Assembly: GCA_014728295.1 (NCBI GenBank)
Contig: WJLW01000075.1
Span: 62,001-126,000 of the forward strand
Direction: 5' to 3'
DNA: 64,000 nt
From: Chitinivibrionales bacterium
GTDB taxonomy: Bacteria > Fibrobacterota > Chitinivibrionia > Chitinivibrionales > WJKA01
How positions within the stretch are numbered: position 1 is the stretch's first letter; each line of letters opens with the position of its first letter. Below are positions 8,867 to 17,819 of the stretch, in pieces. The notes under the pieces were generated by a model. It ran no database searches. It saw nothing but the letters and a program-made list of their open reading frames with translations, and was not told the origin of the DNA. A program made the translations under genes and the position numbers.

Positions 8867-9697
8867 TCACTGCTGCACAAATGCAAGATTATGGTGACAC
8901 AGGTTTATATGTGCGGGCAACGCGTCCGCGTGTTCATCAAGATACCCGAACAACCGGCAAAGCTGATCGAGTTTTGTCTGCGTTGCGCTTCTGTCAATTT
9001 CGATCAAAGTGGCATGTCCGGCGAGCATGACCCCGACGATACCGCAATCCCGCAAGTCAACCTGCGATACCGGATAGGGCAGCTCTTTTTTACGCTTGCG
9101 GAATTCTTGCAGCAACTGCTCGAGCTCAAACAGATCTGCGGCATCCACGACATGTTTGTTTAATGCCGAATCCACGCGTGTTTTCAATCCATATACCAAC
9201 GGAAATCCGGCATAGGCGCCCGCGGTCGGCGGCAGTACAATGCCGTCATTGTCGATATAGGAAACGTCTCCGTCGCCCAGATAGGCAATCGGAGTGCGCT
9301 CGGTAATGTCGATCCTGATTTTGTCGGGAAGCTTGCGCATCACGGTTGCCTTTTTAACCCACGCAAATGCTTCCAGACGCTTTCGTACGCTGCTTTTGTC
9401 GACATCGATCATATGCATACCGGTATGCAGTCCGCTTGCTTTGAGCATTTCGCTTTTATCAACCCGTTGCGTATCGCCGATCTCTATTGTCTTTATGGTG
9501 AACATTTCATTTTGTCTGATGTATGCGCTCACCTTCGGCTTCAGTACCGAATAGCTCGCGACCACGCACCCGGCGATAAGCAGAGCAAGCCCCGGGTACA
9601 AAGCAAAGCGTTTCTTTAGAGATGAGCGCTTTTTTGCCGCTCCGCCGAGAGCGGCCCTGCGACGGGTGTTTTTGCGCGAATATCTTTTTTTACGCAT
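8867..9697 (-). CDS. ftsQ: Cell division protein FtsQ
   Basis: Bitopic division protein that scaffolds FtsB/FtsL in the divisome. The open frame extends far upstream into murC, but the ATG at 9697, overlapping the murC stop by 8 bases, starts the real protein of 276 residues. A basic cytoplasmic N-terminus (MRKKRYSRKNTRRR) precedes one membrane segment (YPGLALLIAGCVVASYSVL). The periplasmic POTRA domain begins with FTIKTIEIGDTQRV and includes the WVKKATVMRKLPDKIRI strand typical of FtsQ/DivIB. A 74-base gap separates it from ftsA. The position in the cluster supports the call as much as the sequence does. Confidence 0.93.
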   Translation of the reverse strand: MRKKRYSRKNTRRRAALGGAAKKRSSLKKRFALYPGLALLIAGCVVASYSVLKPKVSAYIRQNEMFTIKTIEIGDTQRVDKSEMLKASGLHTGMHMIDVDKSSVRKRLEAFAWVKKATVMRKLPDKIRIDITERTPIAYLGDGDVSYIDNDGIVLPPTAGAYAGFPLVYGLKTRVDSALNKHVVDAADLFELEQLLQEFRKRKKELPYPVSQVDLRDCGIVGVMLAGHATLIEIDRSATQTKLDQLCRLFGYLDEHADALPAHINLCHHNLAFVQQ

Positions 9698-11066
9698 TGC
9701 TGAGCTCCCGGAAAAAATCATGTGCTGCGGCCGTAATCGTTCCGGCGCCCATAAACAGGACGGCATCTCCCGGGCGCACCCGTTCGCGAACCATTTCGAT
9801 GAGATTCTCACCGGCATCCACAAAACGCCCGGCCGGCCCGCCTGTTTGCATTTCGTCAAGGATATCGCGGCCGGATACATTTGCCAGCGGCTCCTCCCGG
9901 GCTCGATATATTTCGGTGACAAAAACACTATCGGCCGTGCTGAGTGCGGCGCCGAATTCTGCGGCGAAATCACGCGTCCGCGTGTAGAGATGCGGCTGGA
10001 AAACGGCAACAATCCGACCATACCCCGCCTCACGGGCTGCCGCTATCGTAGCGGCCACTTCGGTGGGATGATGAGCGTAATCGTCAATTACCGTGACATC
10101 CTCTTTTTTGCCGAGAATATCAAAACGGCGCCGCACCCCGCGATATCCGCCAAGGGCTTCGCGTATTGTCGACAGAGGAATGCCATACTCAAGCGCCAAT
10201 GCAGCGGCGGCCGTCGCATTTGAAATATTGTGCCTGCCGGGCATGCCGATTTCGAGCCGGCCTGCCTGCCCGTTTTCCGCCTGCACGTGCCATTGCGAAC
10301 CGCAGGTCGAAATCGTCACCTCGCTGATTCGATAGTCGGAGCTGTGATGCTCGCCATACAACACGGTCGGCTGAGTTACCCTCGCCGCCAGGTTGCGCGT
10401 CGCGGCATCGTCGGCGTTGCAGACAACGACGCCGTAGAAGGGAACTTTGCACACGAATTCGCGAAATGCATGCTGCACCTCTTGCAGGTTCGCATAGCAA
10501 TCCAGATGTTCCCGTTCGATGTTGGTTACCAGGGCATAGGTGGGCGCCATTGACAAAAACGACCTATCATACTCGTCCGCTTCGGCGATCATTACCTTAC
10601 CGTTGCCGACGATTGCATTCGAATTGAGATGTTTGAGCATGCCACCGGCGACTATGGTCGGCGCCTGACCGGCCTGCACAAAAATCGCACTGATCATGGC
10701 GGTAGTTGTTGTCTTTCCGTGCGTGCCGGCGACACAAACCGTCCGGCAGGAACGCATAACCTCGCCAAGCAGCACGGCGCGTTTCATGACACGCAGCTTG
10801 CGCCCGGCAGCGAATCTCAATTCGGCATTATCGGGGGCCACCGCGCTCGAGTACACAACAGCATCGGCTTCTTTGACCAATGCGACATCGTGACTGTGTT
10901 GAACGCGGATGCCGGCTCGTGTGAGCATGGCGGTTACCTCCGATTCCTGCAGGTCACTGCCGGTCACTGCAAAGCCCCATTCGTGCAACACCAGCGCCAG
11001 CGCGCTCATGCCGATACCGCCGACGCCGACAAAATGAATGTTTTTTATGCGTAACGGATGTATCAT
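9690..11066 (-). CDS. murC: UDP-N-acetylmuramate--L-alanine ligase MurC
   Basis: ATP-dependent Mur ligase that adds L-Ala to UDP-MurNAc in the cytoplasm. 458 residues, normal length. The N-terminal Rossmann motif is FVGVGGIGMSALA, the P-loop is GTHGKTTTTAM, the central domain has EADEYDRSF and NIEREHLDCY, and the C-terminal domain has DDYAHHPTEV and the FQPHLYTRT segment. It overlaps murG by 4 bases (ATGA) and ftsQ by 8 bases, indicating translational coupling. Confidence 0.97.
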   Translation of the reverse strand: MIHPLRIKNIHFVGVGGIGMSALALVLHEWGFAVTGSDLQESEVTAMLTRAGIRVQHSHDVALVKEADAVVYSSAVAPDNAELRFAAGRKLRVMKRAVLLGEVMRSCRTVCVAGTHGKTTTTAMISAIFVQAGQAPTIVAGGMLKHLNSNAIVGNGKVMIAEADEYDRSFLSMAPTYALVTNIEREHLDCYANLQEVQHAFREFVCKVPFYGVVVCNADDAATRNLAARVTQPTVLYGEHHSSDYRISEVTISTCGSQWHVQAENGQAGRLEIGMPGRHNISNATAAAALALEYGIPLSTIREALGGYRGVRRRFDILGKKEDVTVIDDYAHHPTEVAATIAAAREAGYGRIVAVFQPHLYTRTRDFAAEFGAALSTADSVFVTEIYRAREEPLANVSGRDILDEMQTGGPAGRFVDAGENLIEMVRERVRPGDAVLFMGAGTITAAAHDFFRELSNA

Positions 11067-12142
11067 GCTTTTAGCAGTTCCTTGACTTTAACAACAATTG
11101 TATCGGCCGCGTTCACGGGAGAGTTGTCGAGGGCCTTTTTGCTCATCTGCTCGTGAGTCTGCTTGTCGTATAAGATTTGGCGAAGCACGGCATCAACATG
11201 CATGCCGGTATGCTCATCCTGCCTGATTCTGATCCCCCAGCCTTGCGCTTCGACCAGTCCGGCATTCTTCCACTGATGGTTTTCCGCCGACCAGGGAAGC
11301 GGAATGGGAATAAACGGCAATCCGAAATAAGCAACTTCCGATAGAGTCGATGCGCCGGCCCGGCCGATTACCAGTTTTACCTGCGCATAATAAGGATACA
11401 AGTCGTCAAGCGAGGCGAACACGGCGCAATTCGCATGCAGCGACATGGCGGCGCGTACTTCTTCACAGCCGGCCCGGCCGGTTTGCCAGATAACTTGCAA
11501 TCCTTCGCTACACCATTGTCCGACGGCTTTAATCAGACTGCGATTCATCGACAAGGCTCCCTGGCTTCCTCCGCAGATGAGAATAGACGGTTTTTCTCTG
11601 TCAATGGTTTCAGGATAGGCATAATCGGCATAATCGCCGGTTATTTCGCGGACCGGATTGCCGGTGAGCATAGTCCGGACTCCAAGTGCCTTTTCATCAT
11701 GCAATGGCAAGCCCAGGAAGCTCATGCGGGCGCGTTTACCGAAAAAGCGATTGACCATGCCCGGGACGGTATTTTGCTCCTGGATGAAACAGGGTATACC
11801 CGATAATTGTGCGGCAGCCAGAACCGGCGCGCACACGTATCCGCCAAAGGCCAGCACGGCATCCGGCGCAAAATTCCTGATGATGCCGCGTGCTTTTTGC
11901 ACTGCGCCAACCGATTGAGCCGCTGCCTTCAGCGTCTGCAAGCTCAGCGACCGCTTAAAACCGCTTACCGCCAGCAGGCTCAAGGGTATTGCATACCTGG
12001 CGCACAGTTCCTGTTCCCGGTTGCGCCTGGTGCCGATCCAGTGCAAAGCAGTGTCGGGCGCTTTTTTGCGAAAAGCCAGCGCAACTGACAAGGCAGGAAA
12101 AATATGTCCGCCGGTTCCTCCGGCCGTCAGCAAAATATTCAT
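11063..12142 (-). CDS. murG: UDP-GlcNAc:lipid-I N-acetylglucosaminyltransferase MurG
   Basis: GT28 enzyme that converts lipid I to lipid II on the inner face of the membrane. 359 residues. The N-terminal glycine loop is TAGGTGGHIFPALSVA, followed by FGGYVCAPVLAAA and the hydrophobic membrane-association patch. The C-terminal domain has GGSQGALSMN and GRAGASTLSEVAYFGLPFIPIPLP, the UDP-GlcNAc-binding signature. It lies 12 bases after ftsW and overlaps murC by 4 bases. Confidence 0.97.
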   Translation of the reverse strand: MNILLTAGGTGGHIFPALSVALAFRKKAPDTALHWIGTRRNREQELCARYAIPLSLLAVSGFKRSLSLQTLKAAAQSVGAVQKARGIIRNFAPDAVLAFGGYVCAPVLAAAQLSGIPCFIQEQNTVPGMVNRFFGKRARMSFLGLPLHDEKALGVRTMLTGNPVREITGDYADYAYPETIDREKPSILICGGSQGALSMNRSLIKAVGQWCSEGLQVIWQTGRAGCEEVRAAMSLHANCAVFASLDDLYPYYAQVKLVIGRAGASTLSEVAYFGLPFIPIPLPWSAENHQWKNAGLVEAQGWGIRIRQDEHTGMHVDAVLRQILYDKQTHEQMSKKALDNSPVNAADTIVVKVKELLKA

Positions 12143-12154
12143 AAGCTTTGTGCG

Positions 12155-13318
12155 CTATCCTGCATGAGTAAATCGAACCTTTCTTGATGCTTTCAATCCA
12201 TGTTTCGTTTCGGGCTGTTTCGCACCGGCCTGATTAGCAATATTCAGGAGCATGCCGATTGTACTCATGGTAAAAATCAGGCTCATGCCGCCGTAGCTGA
12301 GAAATGGCAGCGGGACCCCCGTCGTCGGCACCAGAACAACGTTGACACATACGTGTACGCCGACATACAGCGCCAGGGCCAAAGTAAAACCGAATGCCAT
12401 GAGCTGTCCCAGCCTGTCGGGTGCAAAACGGGAGATCCGGAATCCCCGGAATATGACAAATGCGAAAACAAGTAAAATCGCCACCAGCCCGATGAAGCCG
12501 ACTTCCTCGCCCAGTATGGCAAATGCAAAATCGGTGTGGGGTTCGGGAAGGTAGAAGTATTTCTGCTCACCCTGACCGAGGCCGCGGCCCAGCAGGCCTC
12601 CGCTGCCCAGACCGATCAGCGATTGATGTGCCTGATAGCCGATGGAATCCTTGAATTTGCCAACCTGCAAAAATGCCAGCCAGCGTCCGAAACGATACGG
12701 CGCGAGCGCAATCGCCGCACCGGCAAATGCGGCCAGGCCGACCAGCAATCCGCCGAAGTACCACAATTTCACTCCGGCGACAAACAGCATCGCCAATCCG
12801 AGCGCGGCAATCATGAACGCTGTTGAAAAGTCCGGCTCAAGCATAATCAGTCCGGTTATGAGCACCATTTTGACTATTTGCTCCAGCAGACGCCGGGAGC
12901 CGTGCAGTTCGTCACCAAATTCGTGATATTTGTTGGCAATGACCAACACCACCGCAATGCGCGCAAGCTCGGTCACCTGAAACCGGGCAAATCCCAGATC
13001 GATCCAGCGTCGTGCGCCTTTAATCGCTTCTGCCTGCGGCAAGACCAGCACTGCAACCAGCAGGCCGATCGCCGCAATATAGACAAGGCCGCTGATTTTA
13101 CCCCAGACGTGATAATCAATCTTCATAAACACAAGAAAGCAAAGGAATGCTATCGCGGCACGTATCGCCTGGCGCGCCAGAAAGAAATCCGAACCGCCAT
13201 ACTTTGCCTGTGCAAGCACGAAGGAAGAGCTGTACACCAGCACTATGCCGCAACCGACAAGAAACAGCACCGCGGCAATGATCCCGAATGTCATGGGACT
13301 TGCGTTTTGTTTATGCAT
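12155..13318 (-). CDS. ftsW: SEDS glycosyltransferase FtsW
   Basis: Septal peptidoglycan polymerase of the SEDS family with about ten membrane segments, which works together with the ftsI product. The long frame overlaps murD heavily; the ATG at 13318, sharing 8 bases with the murD stop, gives 387 residues (MHKQNASPMTFG...). SEDS landmarks include ARRWIDLGFARFQVTELARI, MLEPDFSTAFMI, the large loop ending in GGLLGRGLGQGEQKYFYLPEPHTDFAFAI (spread over about 30 residues) and PTTGVPLPFLSYGG. A second ATG at 13327 is possible but lies too close to its GGGAG. Confidence 0.96.
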   Translation of the reverse strand: MHKQNASPMTFGIIAAVLFLVGCGIVLVYSSSFVLAQAKYGGSDFFLARQAIRAAIAFLCFLVFMKIDYHVWGKISGLVYIAAIGLLVAVLVLPQAEAIKGARRWIDLGFARFQVTELARIAVVLVIANKYHEFGDELHGSRRLLEQIVKMVLITGLIMLEPDFSTAFMIAALGLAMLFVAGVKLWYFGGLLVGLAAFAGAAIALAPYRFGRWLAFLQVGKFKDSIGYQAHQSLIGLGSGGLLGRGLGQGEQKYFYLPEPHTDFAFAILGEEVGFIGLVAILLVFAFVIFRGFRISRFAPDRLGQLMAFGFTLALALYVGVHVCVNVVLVPTTGVPLPFLSYGGMSLIFTMSTIGMLLNIANQAGAKQPETKHGLKASRKVRFTHAG

Positions 13319-14702
13319 CGGCGGCATTCTCCCTGATTGTAAGCACAGCATCCTTGAATACGCGGCCACGTTCTTCGAATCCGCAAAACATGTCAAAGCT
13401 CGAACAGCCGGGGGATAAAATGACCACATCGCCGGCTTGTGCTTCCTGCGAAGCCATGCGCACCGCTTCTTCCAGAGTTGGTGATTTTTCAACCAGTGTC
13501 AGATTGCTCCAGGTTTGGATGATGCGCCTGGAGGCTTCGCCGATTGTCAACACTTTCTTCACGTGCGCCTGAACGGCTTTATTTACAACAGAGAAATCGC
13601 ACCCTTTGTCTTTGCCGCCGGCAATCAGGTAGATGCGCCGATTGCCAAACGCGCCGACGGCTTCCCGAATCGATTCGGCAGTGGTGGATTTTGAATCGTT
13701 ATAGTAGGCAATGCCGTTTTTTTCGGCTACAAATTCCATGCGATGCTCAAGTCCGCCAAAAGCGGCAATTCCTTCCGACACGGCATTAGGGGAGATACCC
13801 GACAAATGCGCCATAAGCGCGGCCGCACAGGCATTGATGCGATTATGATTGCCGCTCAATTGCATCTGTTTGAGCGAACCCGCTACGGCCCGGGTCCCGT
13901 CCAGCACGCACCAGATATCGTCGCCGTCAATCCAGCAGCAGTCGCCGGCGACAGGCTTGTCACCAAAGTAAACAACCTGCACCTTCGAGCCGAGGTCTTC
14001 GGCCCAACGGCGTAATTTGACGTCGTGCAGGTTCAGCAGCAGATAATCGTCGGGCCCCATGTTCATGATGATGCGCTTCTTTGCCGAAAAATATTCTTTT
14101 TCGCTACGATACCGATCAAGATGATTTTTGAGGATGTTGGTGATTGCTGCAATTTTCGGTTTGAAAGCCACTATCGTCTCGAGTTGAAAACTGCTCATCT
14201 CCACAATACCCAGGCCGTCCGGCGGCAGTTTCGGCAACTGACTGATTGCGGGGAATCCAATATTGCCTGCCAGCACACTCTGCCGGTCGCTTTTCTGCAC
14301 CATGCTGTGCAGCAGGCCGACCGTGGTGCTTTTGCCGGTTGATCCGGTGACCGCAACAATCGGAGGTTTACATACACGATATGCGAGCTCGATTTCGGAC
14401 CAGACCGCAATACCCTTTTTACGAGCCGTTTGCAGAAGCGGAATATCCGCCGCAATACCGGGAGAGAGCACAATCAAATCCGCGACCAACACCTTTTCGG
14501 TATGCTCCTGGGCCTCATGCGGAACATGTGCCAGTTCGTTTGCCGCCAGCCTGAAATCAAGATCCTTCATCGAGCAGGTGTCACTGACAAATATATCAAT
14601 GTTGCGCTTGCTCAAATACCGGGCTGCCGCCATGCCGCTTTTACCGGCGCCAAGTATAGATACCTTTCGGGGCAACGTGAATCCAGTTTGCTGTTCAGTC
14701 AT
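13311..14702 (-). CDS. murD: UDP-MurNAc-L-alanine--D-glutamate ligase MurD
   Basis: Adds D-Glu to UDP-MurNAc-L-Ala. 463 residues. The N-terminal domain starts with SILGAGKSGMAAARYL, the P-loop is TGSTGKSTTVGL, the central domain has NILKNHLDRY and the C-terminal domain contains YYNDSKSTTAES and the ILSPGCSSFDMFCGFEERG segment. It overlaps murF by 8 bases at its start and ftsW by 8 bases at its end. In most dcw clusters mraY lies directly in front of murD; here there is no room for it. Confidence 0.97.
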   Translation of the reverse strand: MTEQQTGFTLPRKVSILGAGKSGMAAARYLSKRNIDIFVSDTCSMKDLDFRLAANELAHVPHEAQEHTEKVLVADLIVLSPGIAADIPLLQTARKKGIAVWSEIELAYRVCKPPIVAVTGSTGKSTTVGLLHSMVQKSDRQSVLAGNIGFPAISQLPKLPPDGLGIVEMSSFQLETIVAFKPKIAAITNILKNHLDRYRSEKEYFSAKKRIIMNMGPDDYLLLNLHDVKLRRWAEDLGSKVQVVYFGDKPVAGDCCWIDGDDIWCVLDGTRAVAGSLKQMQLSGNHNRINACAAALMAHLSGISPNAVSEGIAAFGGLEHRMEFVAEKNGIAYYNDSKSTTAESIREAVGAFGNRRIYLIAGGKDKGCDFSVVNKAVQAHVKKVLTIGEASRRIIQTWSNLTLVEKSPTLEEAVRMASQEAQAGDVVILSPGCSSFDMFCGFEERGRVFKDAVLTIRENAADA

Positions 14703-16101
14703 TTGTTATATCCAGTTGCTGAAAGAGCCTGAACACGTTTTCGAGCTGGAGGCCACGCGATCCTTTGAGCAACACAGTTTTGCCGGCAGAGACCGTTTGG
14801 TGCGCCTGTTTCGCGGCCTCATCGGCCGATTCAACGGCAATCACCGACCCGGCGGAGGCTCCGGCATTCAGCGCACCTTCGGCAATTCGACGGGCGTAAT
14901 TGCCGACCGCAATAATTGGCTTACAATGAGCATTCGCCAACTGCTTTCCCAGAGCGAAATGTAGTTTCCCGGCATAACCTCCCAGCTCCAGCATGTCACC
15001 AACGATTGCCGCTCGCTTGCTTTCGGGGGCGATGTCGCACAAAAGCTCAAGTGCGCTGCGCATCGATGAAGGATTGGCATTGTAGCAATCGACAATGAAT
15101 GTCACGTCGCTGGTCTGCTCAATCGTGCCACGCAACGCAACCGGCTGCAGACTCAACAGGGCGTGTGCGATCGCGCCTTCGCTCATTCCGAAATGCCGCC
15201 CGAGATAAAGCGCCGGCAGGGCACAATACACAAAGTGGCGACCAACCAGATTCATGCGATACGTAAAATCATCGACAGTAAACGAAAGAGACGAATTATC
15301 GATGACCCGGTAATCCACGGCGCGCAGGGTGCACTTCTTACCGAATCCAAATGAGTGTGTTGCGAATCGGTACTGTCGCGCCGGCGAAGCCAGGCGGGGA
15401 TCATCCCCGTTTATCAACAACCGGCCGTCTTTGCGAAGGCCGTCGGTAATTTCAAGTTTGGCGTCGGCCGTCTTCTTCAGCGAGCCGAATAAACCGACAT
15501 GCGCATATCCGATATTGGTCAGCACGGCAATATCGGGGCGTGTCGTCATTGTCAACTGGTGTATCTCACCGGGGTGATTTGCCCCCATTTCGATGATGCC
15601 GGCACGCTCCGCTCCGGTGAACCTGAGCAGGCTGAGTGGAACGCCGATGTGGTTGTTCCAGTTGCTCCAGGTTTCACCAAGGGGCATGTGCGTTTTGAGT
15701 ACTCGTGCGGCAAAATTGCGCGTCGTGGTCTTGCCGTTGGAACCGGTAATGCCGATTAGCGGAATGTTCAGTTTTTTGCGATATGCTGCGGCAACCTTGT
15801 GCACGGCCTTGAGTGGTTCTGTAACGGGAAGCAATCGCCTGTGCATTCGACGATGGTAGCGCGACAACTTTGACTTCTTAACTAATGCGATTTGCGCCCC
15901 CGCTTCAAGTGCAGACTCGACATACGCATGTCCGTCGTTGCGATCGCTTTCCAGGGCGATAAAGACGTCACCCGGCTGCAATTTGCGGGAATCCATCCAG
16001 AAATTTCCGACGCGGGCGGCAAGCAAGCGCTGCGAATAAGCCTGCTTGATTCCGAGCAGGTTTACCATATCGCCAATGCTAAATCTGGTACGCCTAAGCA
16101 T
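14695..16101 (-). CDS. murF: UDP-MurNAc-tripeptide--D-Ala-D-Ala ligase MurF
   Basis: Adds the D-Ala-D-Ala dipeptide to the UDP-MurNAc-tripeptide. The frame runs 37 codons further upstream into murE, but the ATG at 16101, sharing 8 bases with the murE stop, matches the family N-terminus (MLRRTRFSIGDMVNLL) and gives 468 residues. The P-loop is GITGSNGKTTTRNF, the motif IEMGANHPGEIHQL follows, and the C-terminal domain has DCYNANPSSMRSALEL and GDMLELG. Directly coupled to murD downstream. Confidence 0.97.
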   Translation of the reverse strand: MLRRTRFSIGDMVNLLGIKQAYSQRLLAARVGNFWMDSRKLQPGDVFIALESDRNDGHAYVESALEAGAQIALVKKSKLSRYHRRMHRRLLPVTEPLKAVHKVAAAYRKKLNIPLIGITGSNGKTTTRNFAARVLKTHMPLGETWSNWNNHIGVPLSLLRFTGAERAGIIEMGANHPGEIHQLTMTTRPDIAVLTNIGYAHVGLFGSLKKTADAKLEITDGLRKDGRLLINGDDPRLASPARQYRFATHSFGFGKKCTLRAVDYRVIDNSSLSFTVDDFTYRMNLVGRHFVYCALPALYLGRHFGMSEGAIAHALLSLQPVALRGTIEQTSDVTFIVDCYNANPSSMRSALELLCDIAPESKRAAIVGDMLELGGYAGKLHFALGKQLANAHCKPIIAVGNYARRIAEGALNAGASAGSVIAVESADEAAKQAHQTVSAGKTVLLKGSRGLQLENVFRLFQQLDITND

Positions 16102-17572
16102 AGGATTCCTGCGATTGCAAATCGGTAAATGCCTCAATAACTTCTTCACGGTCGCTGAAATGATGGCGTTGGCCATTGATTTCCTGGTAGGTTTCATGTC
16201 CCTTGCCGGCAATAATGATGCAATCGCCGGGCCGGGCCATGCTCAGGATTTCTGCAATAGCGTTTCTGCGATCGACAATCACACGATGGGCAAAATCCAG
16301 CGGAATACCTTCCAGAATTTCGTCGATGATGCTTTGCGGCTTTTCACCGCGCGGATTATCCGAGGTAATTACCGCCTCATCGCAATTATACACGACGGCT
16401 TTTGCCATGAGCGGCCGTTTTGCTTTATCCCGGTCTCCCCCGCAGCCGAACAGGCAAAACAGGCGTCCCGCGACAAATTCCTGTGCCGTGGCAAGTACAT
16501 TGTGCAGTGCGTCCGGTGTGTGGGCATAATCGATGATGACGTCAAAGTCGGCCTGCAGCGGCACACGTTCCATGCGTCCGGCAATCTGATCGAAACTGTC
16601 AAGCACGGCCTGCACCTTCGCGGCGTCAAATCCCAGAGCGCGCGCGCCGGCAAAAAATGCGGCTATGTTGTATACATTAAACGCTCCCACCAAATGAGAA
16701 GTAAGCTCGACAATTTCTCCTTCATAAATCAGATGCATGTCCAGGCCGTGGGCGCGGCAACGCCAGTTGAGTATGCGCACATCGGCGTTGTGCGCTTTGC
16801 CGTAGGTAATAATTCGTCCCTTACTCAGCTCGGTTGCCAGTCGCCGTCCCCATGTGTCGTCGATATTGACAATTGCAGCGCCTTTGCGACGCAGGTAATC
16901 GGTAAACAAACGCTTTTTTGCCTGATAATATTCATGCATTGACTTATGATAGTCCAGGTGGTCCTGCGTAAGGTTGGTAAACACGGCACAGTCATAGGTC
17001 AATCCGGCAATACGATTCAGATCCAGTGCATGCGAGGATACCTCCATTACCAGCGAGCGGGGACGCACGTCGGTCGTCCCGAGCAGGCGGAAAACATCCG
17101 ATGATTCGGGCGTCGTACGGTGCGCGTCTTTGTGCTGTTTGCCGAGATGATAGCTGATGGTTCCGAAAAGCCAGGCGCGGTCGCTGCCGTTTCTGGTTTC
17201 GAAGAGCTGCTGAAACAGGTGCGCACAGGTGGTTTTACCGTTGGTTCCCGTGATGCCCACCGTCTTGATCTCGTAAAGCTTCAGCTTCCACAATGTCAGG
17301 GCGAGCTCACCCAGAATATTGCGCGGTCGGGCAACCTGCACCCACGGCGCCTGAAGATGGGGCTGCGGGTTCTGCGAAACAATGGCTGCCGCGCCCCTCC
17401 CGACAGCATCCGGTATATACCTGTCACCGTGGGCAACCGTGCCCGGTATGGCGACAAAGACGGTACCGGGACCTGCCTGCCGGGAATTGTACACAATATC
17501 CCGGATGTCAGGATTACCTTCTCCCCCGCTTGCCTGGACGGAGACTGATTCCAGCAATTCACGCCACTTCAT
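16094..17572 (-). CDS. murE: UDP-MurNAc-L-Ala-D-Glu--meso-DAP ligase MurE
   Basis: Adds the third stem-peptide residue. The ATG at 17572 follows GAAAGGA and yields 492 residues (MKWRELLES...). The P-loop is GITGTNGKTTCAHL, the central domain has NLTQDHLDYHKSM, and the C-terminal domain has DYAHTPDALHNVL. The substrate-selecting motif is DNPRGEKP: DNPR is the meso-diaminopimelate version in characterised MurE enzymes, so the peptidoglycan is inferred to be of the mDAP type. It lies 56 bases after the 60-residue orphan and overlaps murF by 8 bases. Confidence 0.97.
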   Translation of the reverse strand: MKWRELLESVSVQASGGEGNPDIRDIVYNSRQAGPGTVFVAIPGTVAHGDRYIPDAVGRGAAAIVSQNPQPHLQAPWVQVARPRNILGELALTLWKLKLYEIKTVGITGTNGKTTCAHLFQQLFETRNGSDRAWLFGTISYHLGKQHKDAHRTTPESSDVFRLLGTTDVRPRSLVMEVSSHALDLNRIAGLTYDCAVFTNLTQDHLDYHKSMHEYYQAKKRLFTDYLRRKGAAIVNIDDTWGRRLATELSKGRIITYGKAHNADVRILNWRCRAHGLDMHLIYEGEIVELTSHLVGAFNVYNIAAFFAGARALGFDAAKVQAVLDSFDQIAGRMERVPLQADFDVIIDYAHTPDALHNVLATAQEFVAGRLFCLFGCGGDRDKAKRPLMAKAVVYNCDEAVITSDNPRGEKPQSIIDEILEGIPLDFAHRVIVDRRNAIAEILSMARPGDCIIIAGKGHETYQEINGQRHHFSDREEVIEAFTDLQSQESYA

Positions 17573-17628
17573 AAATGCATCCTTTCGGTAAAATGGAGTA
17601 TCGCATACAAGCTCCGAAAGAAGATAGT

Positions 17629-17811
17629 TCAGTATAATTCCATTTGTGGATGCGCGCGCATCCATTCCTCACGAAAACGTGCCGCGTTCCGGTCGATCCA
17701 TTCAATCGCCTTATGTACACGCAGTTCGGGATCCTGTCTGCTCCCCTCGTCCATCGATGCCAACATTTCGCCAATTTCAGCTTCCAGAAATTCTTTAAAC
17801 GCATTTGGCAT
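17629..17811 (-). CDS. 60-residue orphan protein between ftsI and murE
   Basis: The ATG at 17811 follows a run of six G and gives 60 residues beginning MPNAFKEFLEAEIGEM. The sequence is charged, lacks a signal peptide or membrane segment, and is predicted to be mostly helical (EFLEAEIGEMLASMDE, then KAIEWIDRNAARFREEWM). It starts 8 bases after the ftsI stop and lies inside the dcw operon, where no standard gene is expected. The good ribosome site, tight spacing and protein-like composition support a real gene. The function is unknown; a small regulator or division accessory is only a guess from context. Confidence 0.7.
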   Translation of the reverse strand: MPNAFKEFLEAEIGEMLASMDEGSRQDPELRVHKAIEWIDRNAARFREEWMRAHPQMELY

Positions 17812-17819
17812 AATCCCCC

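Noticed and set aside
16046..16942. Plus-strand open frame of 298 codons
   Set aside because: Antisense to murE/murF, both with complete motif sets.
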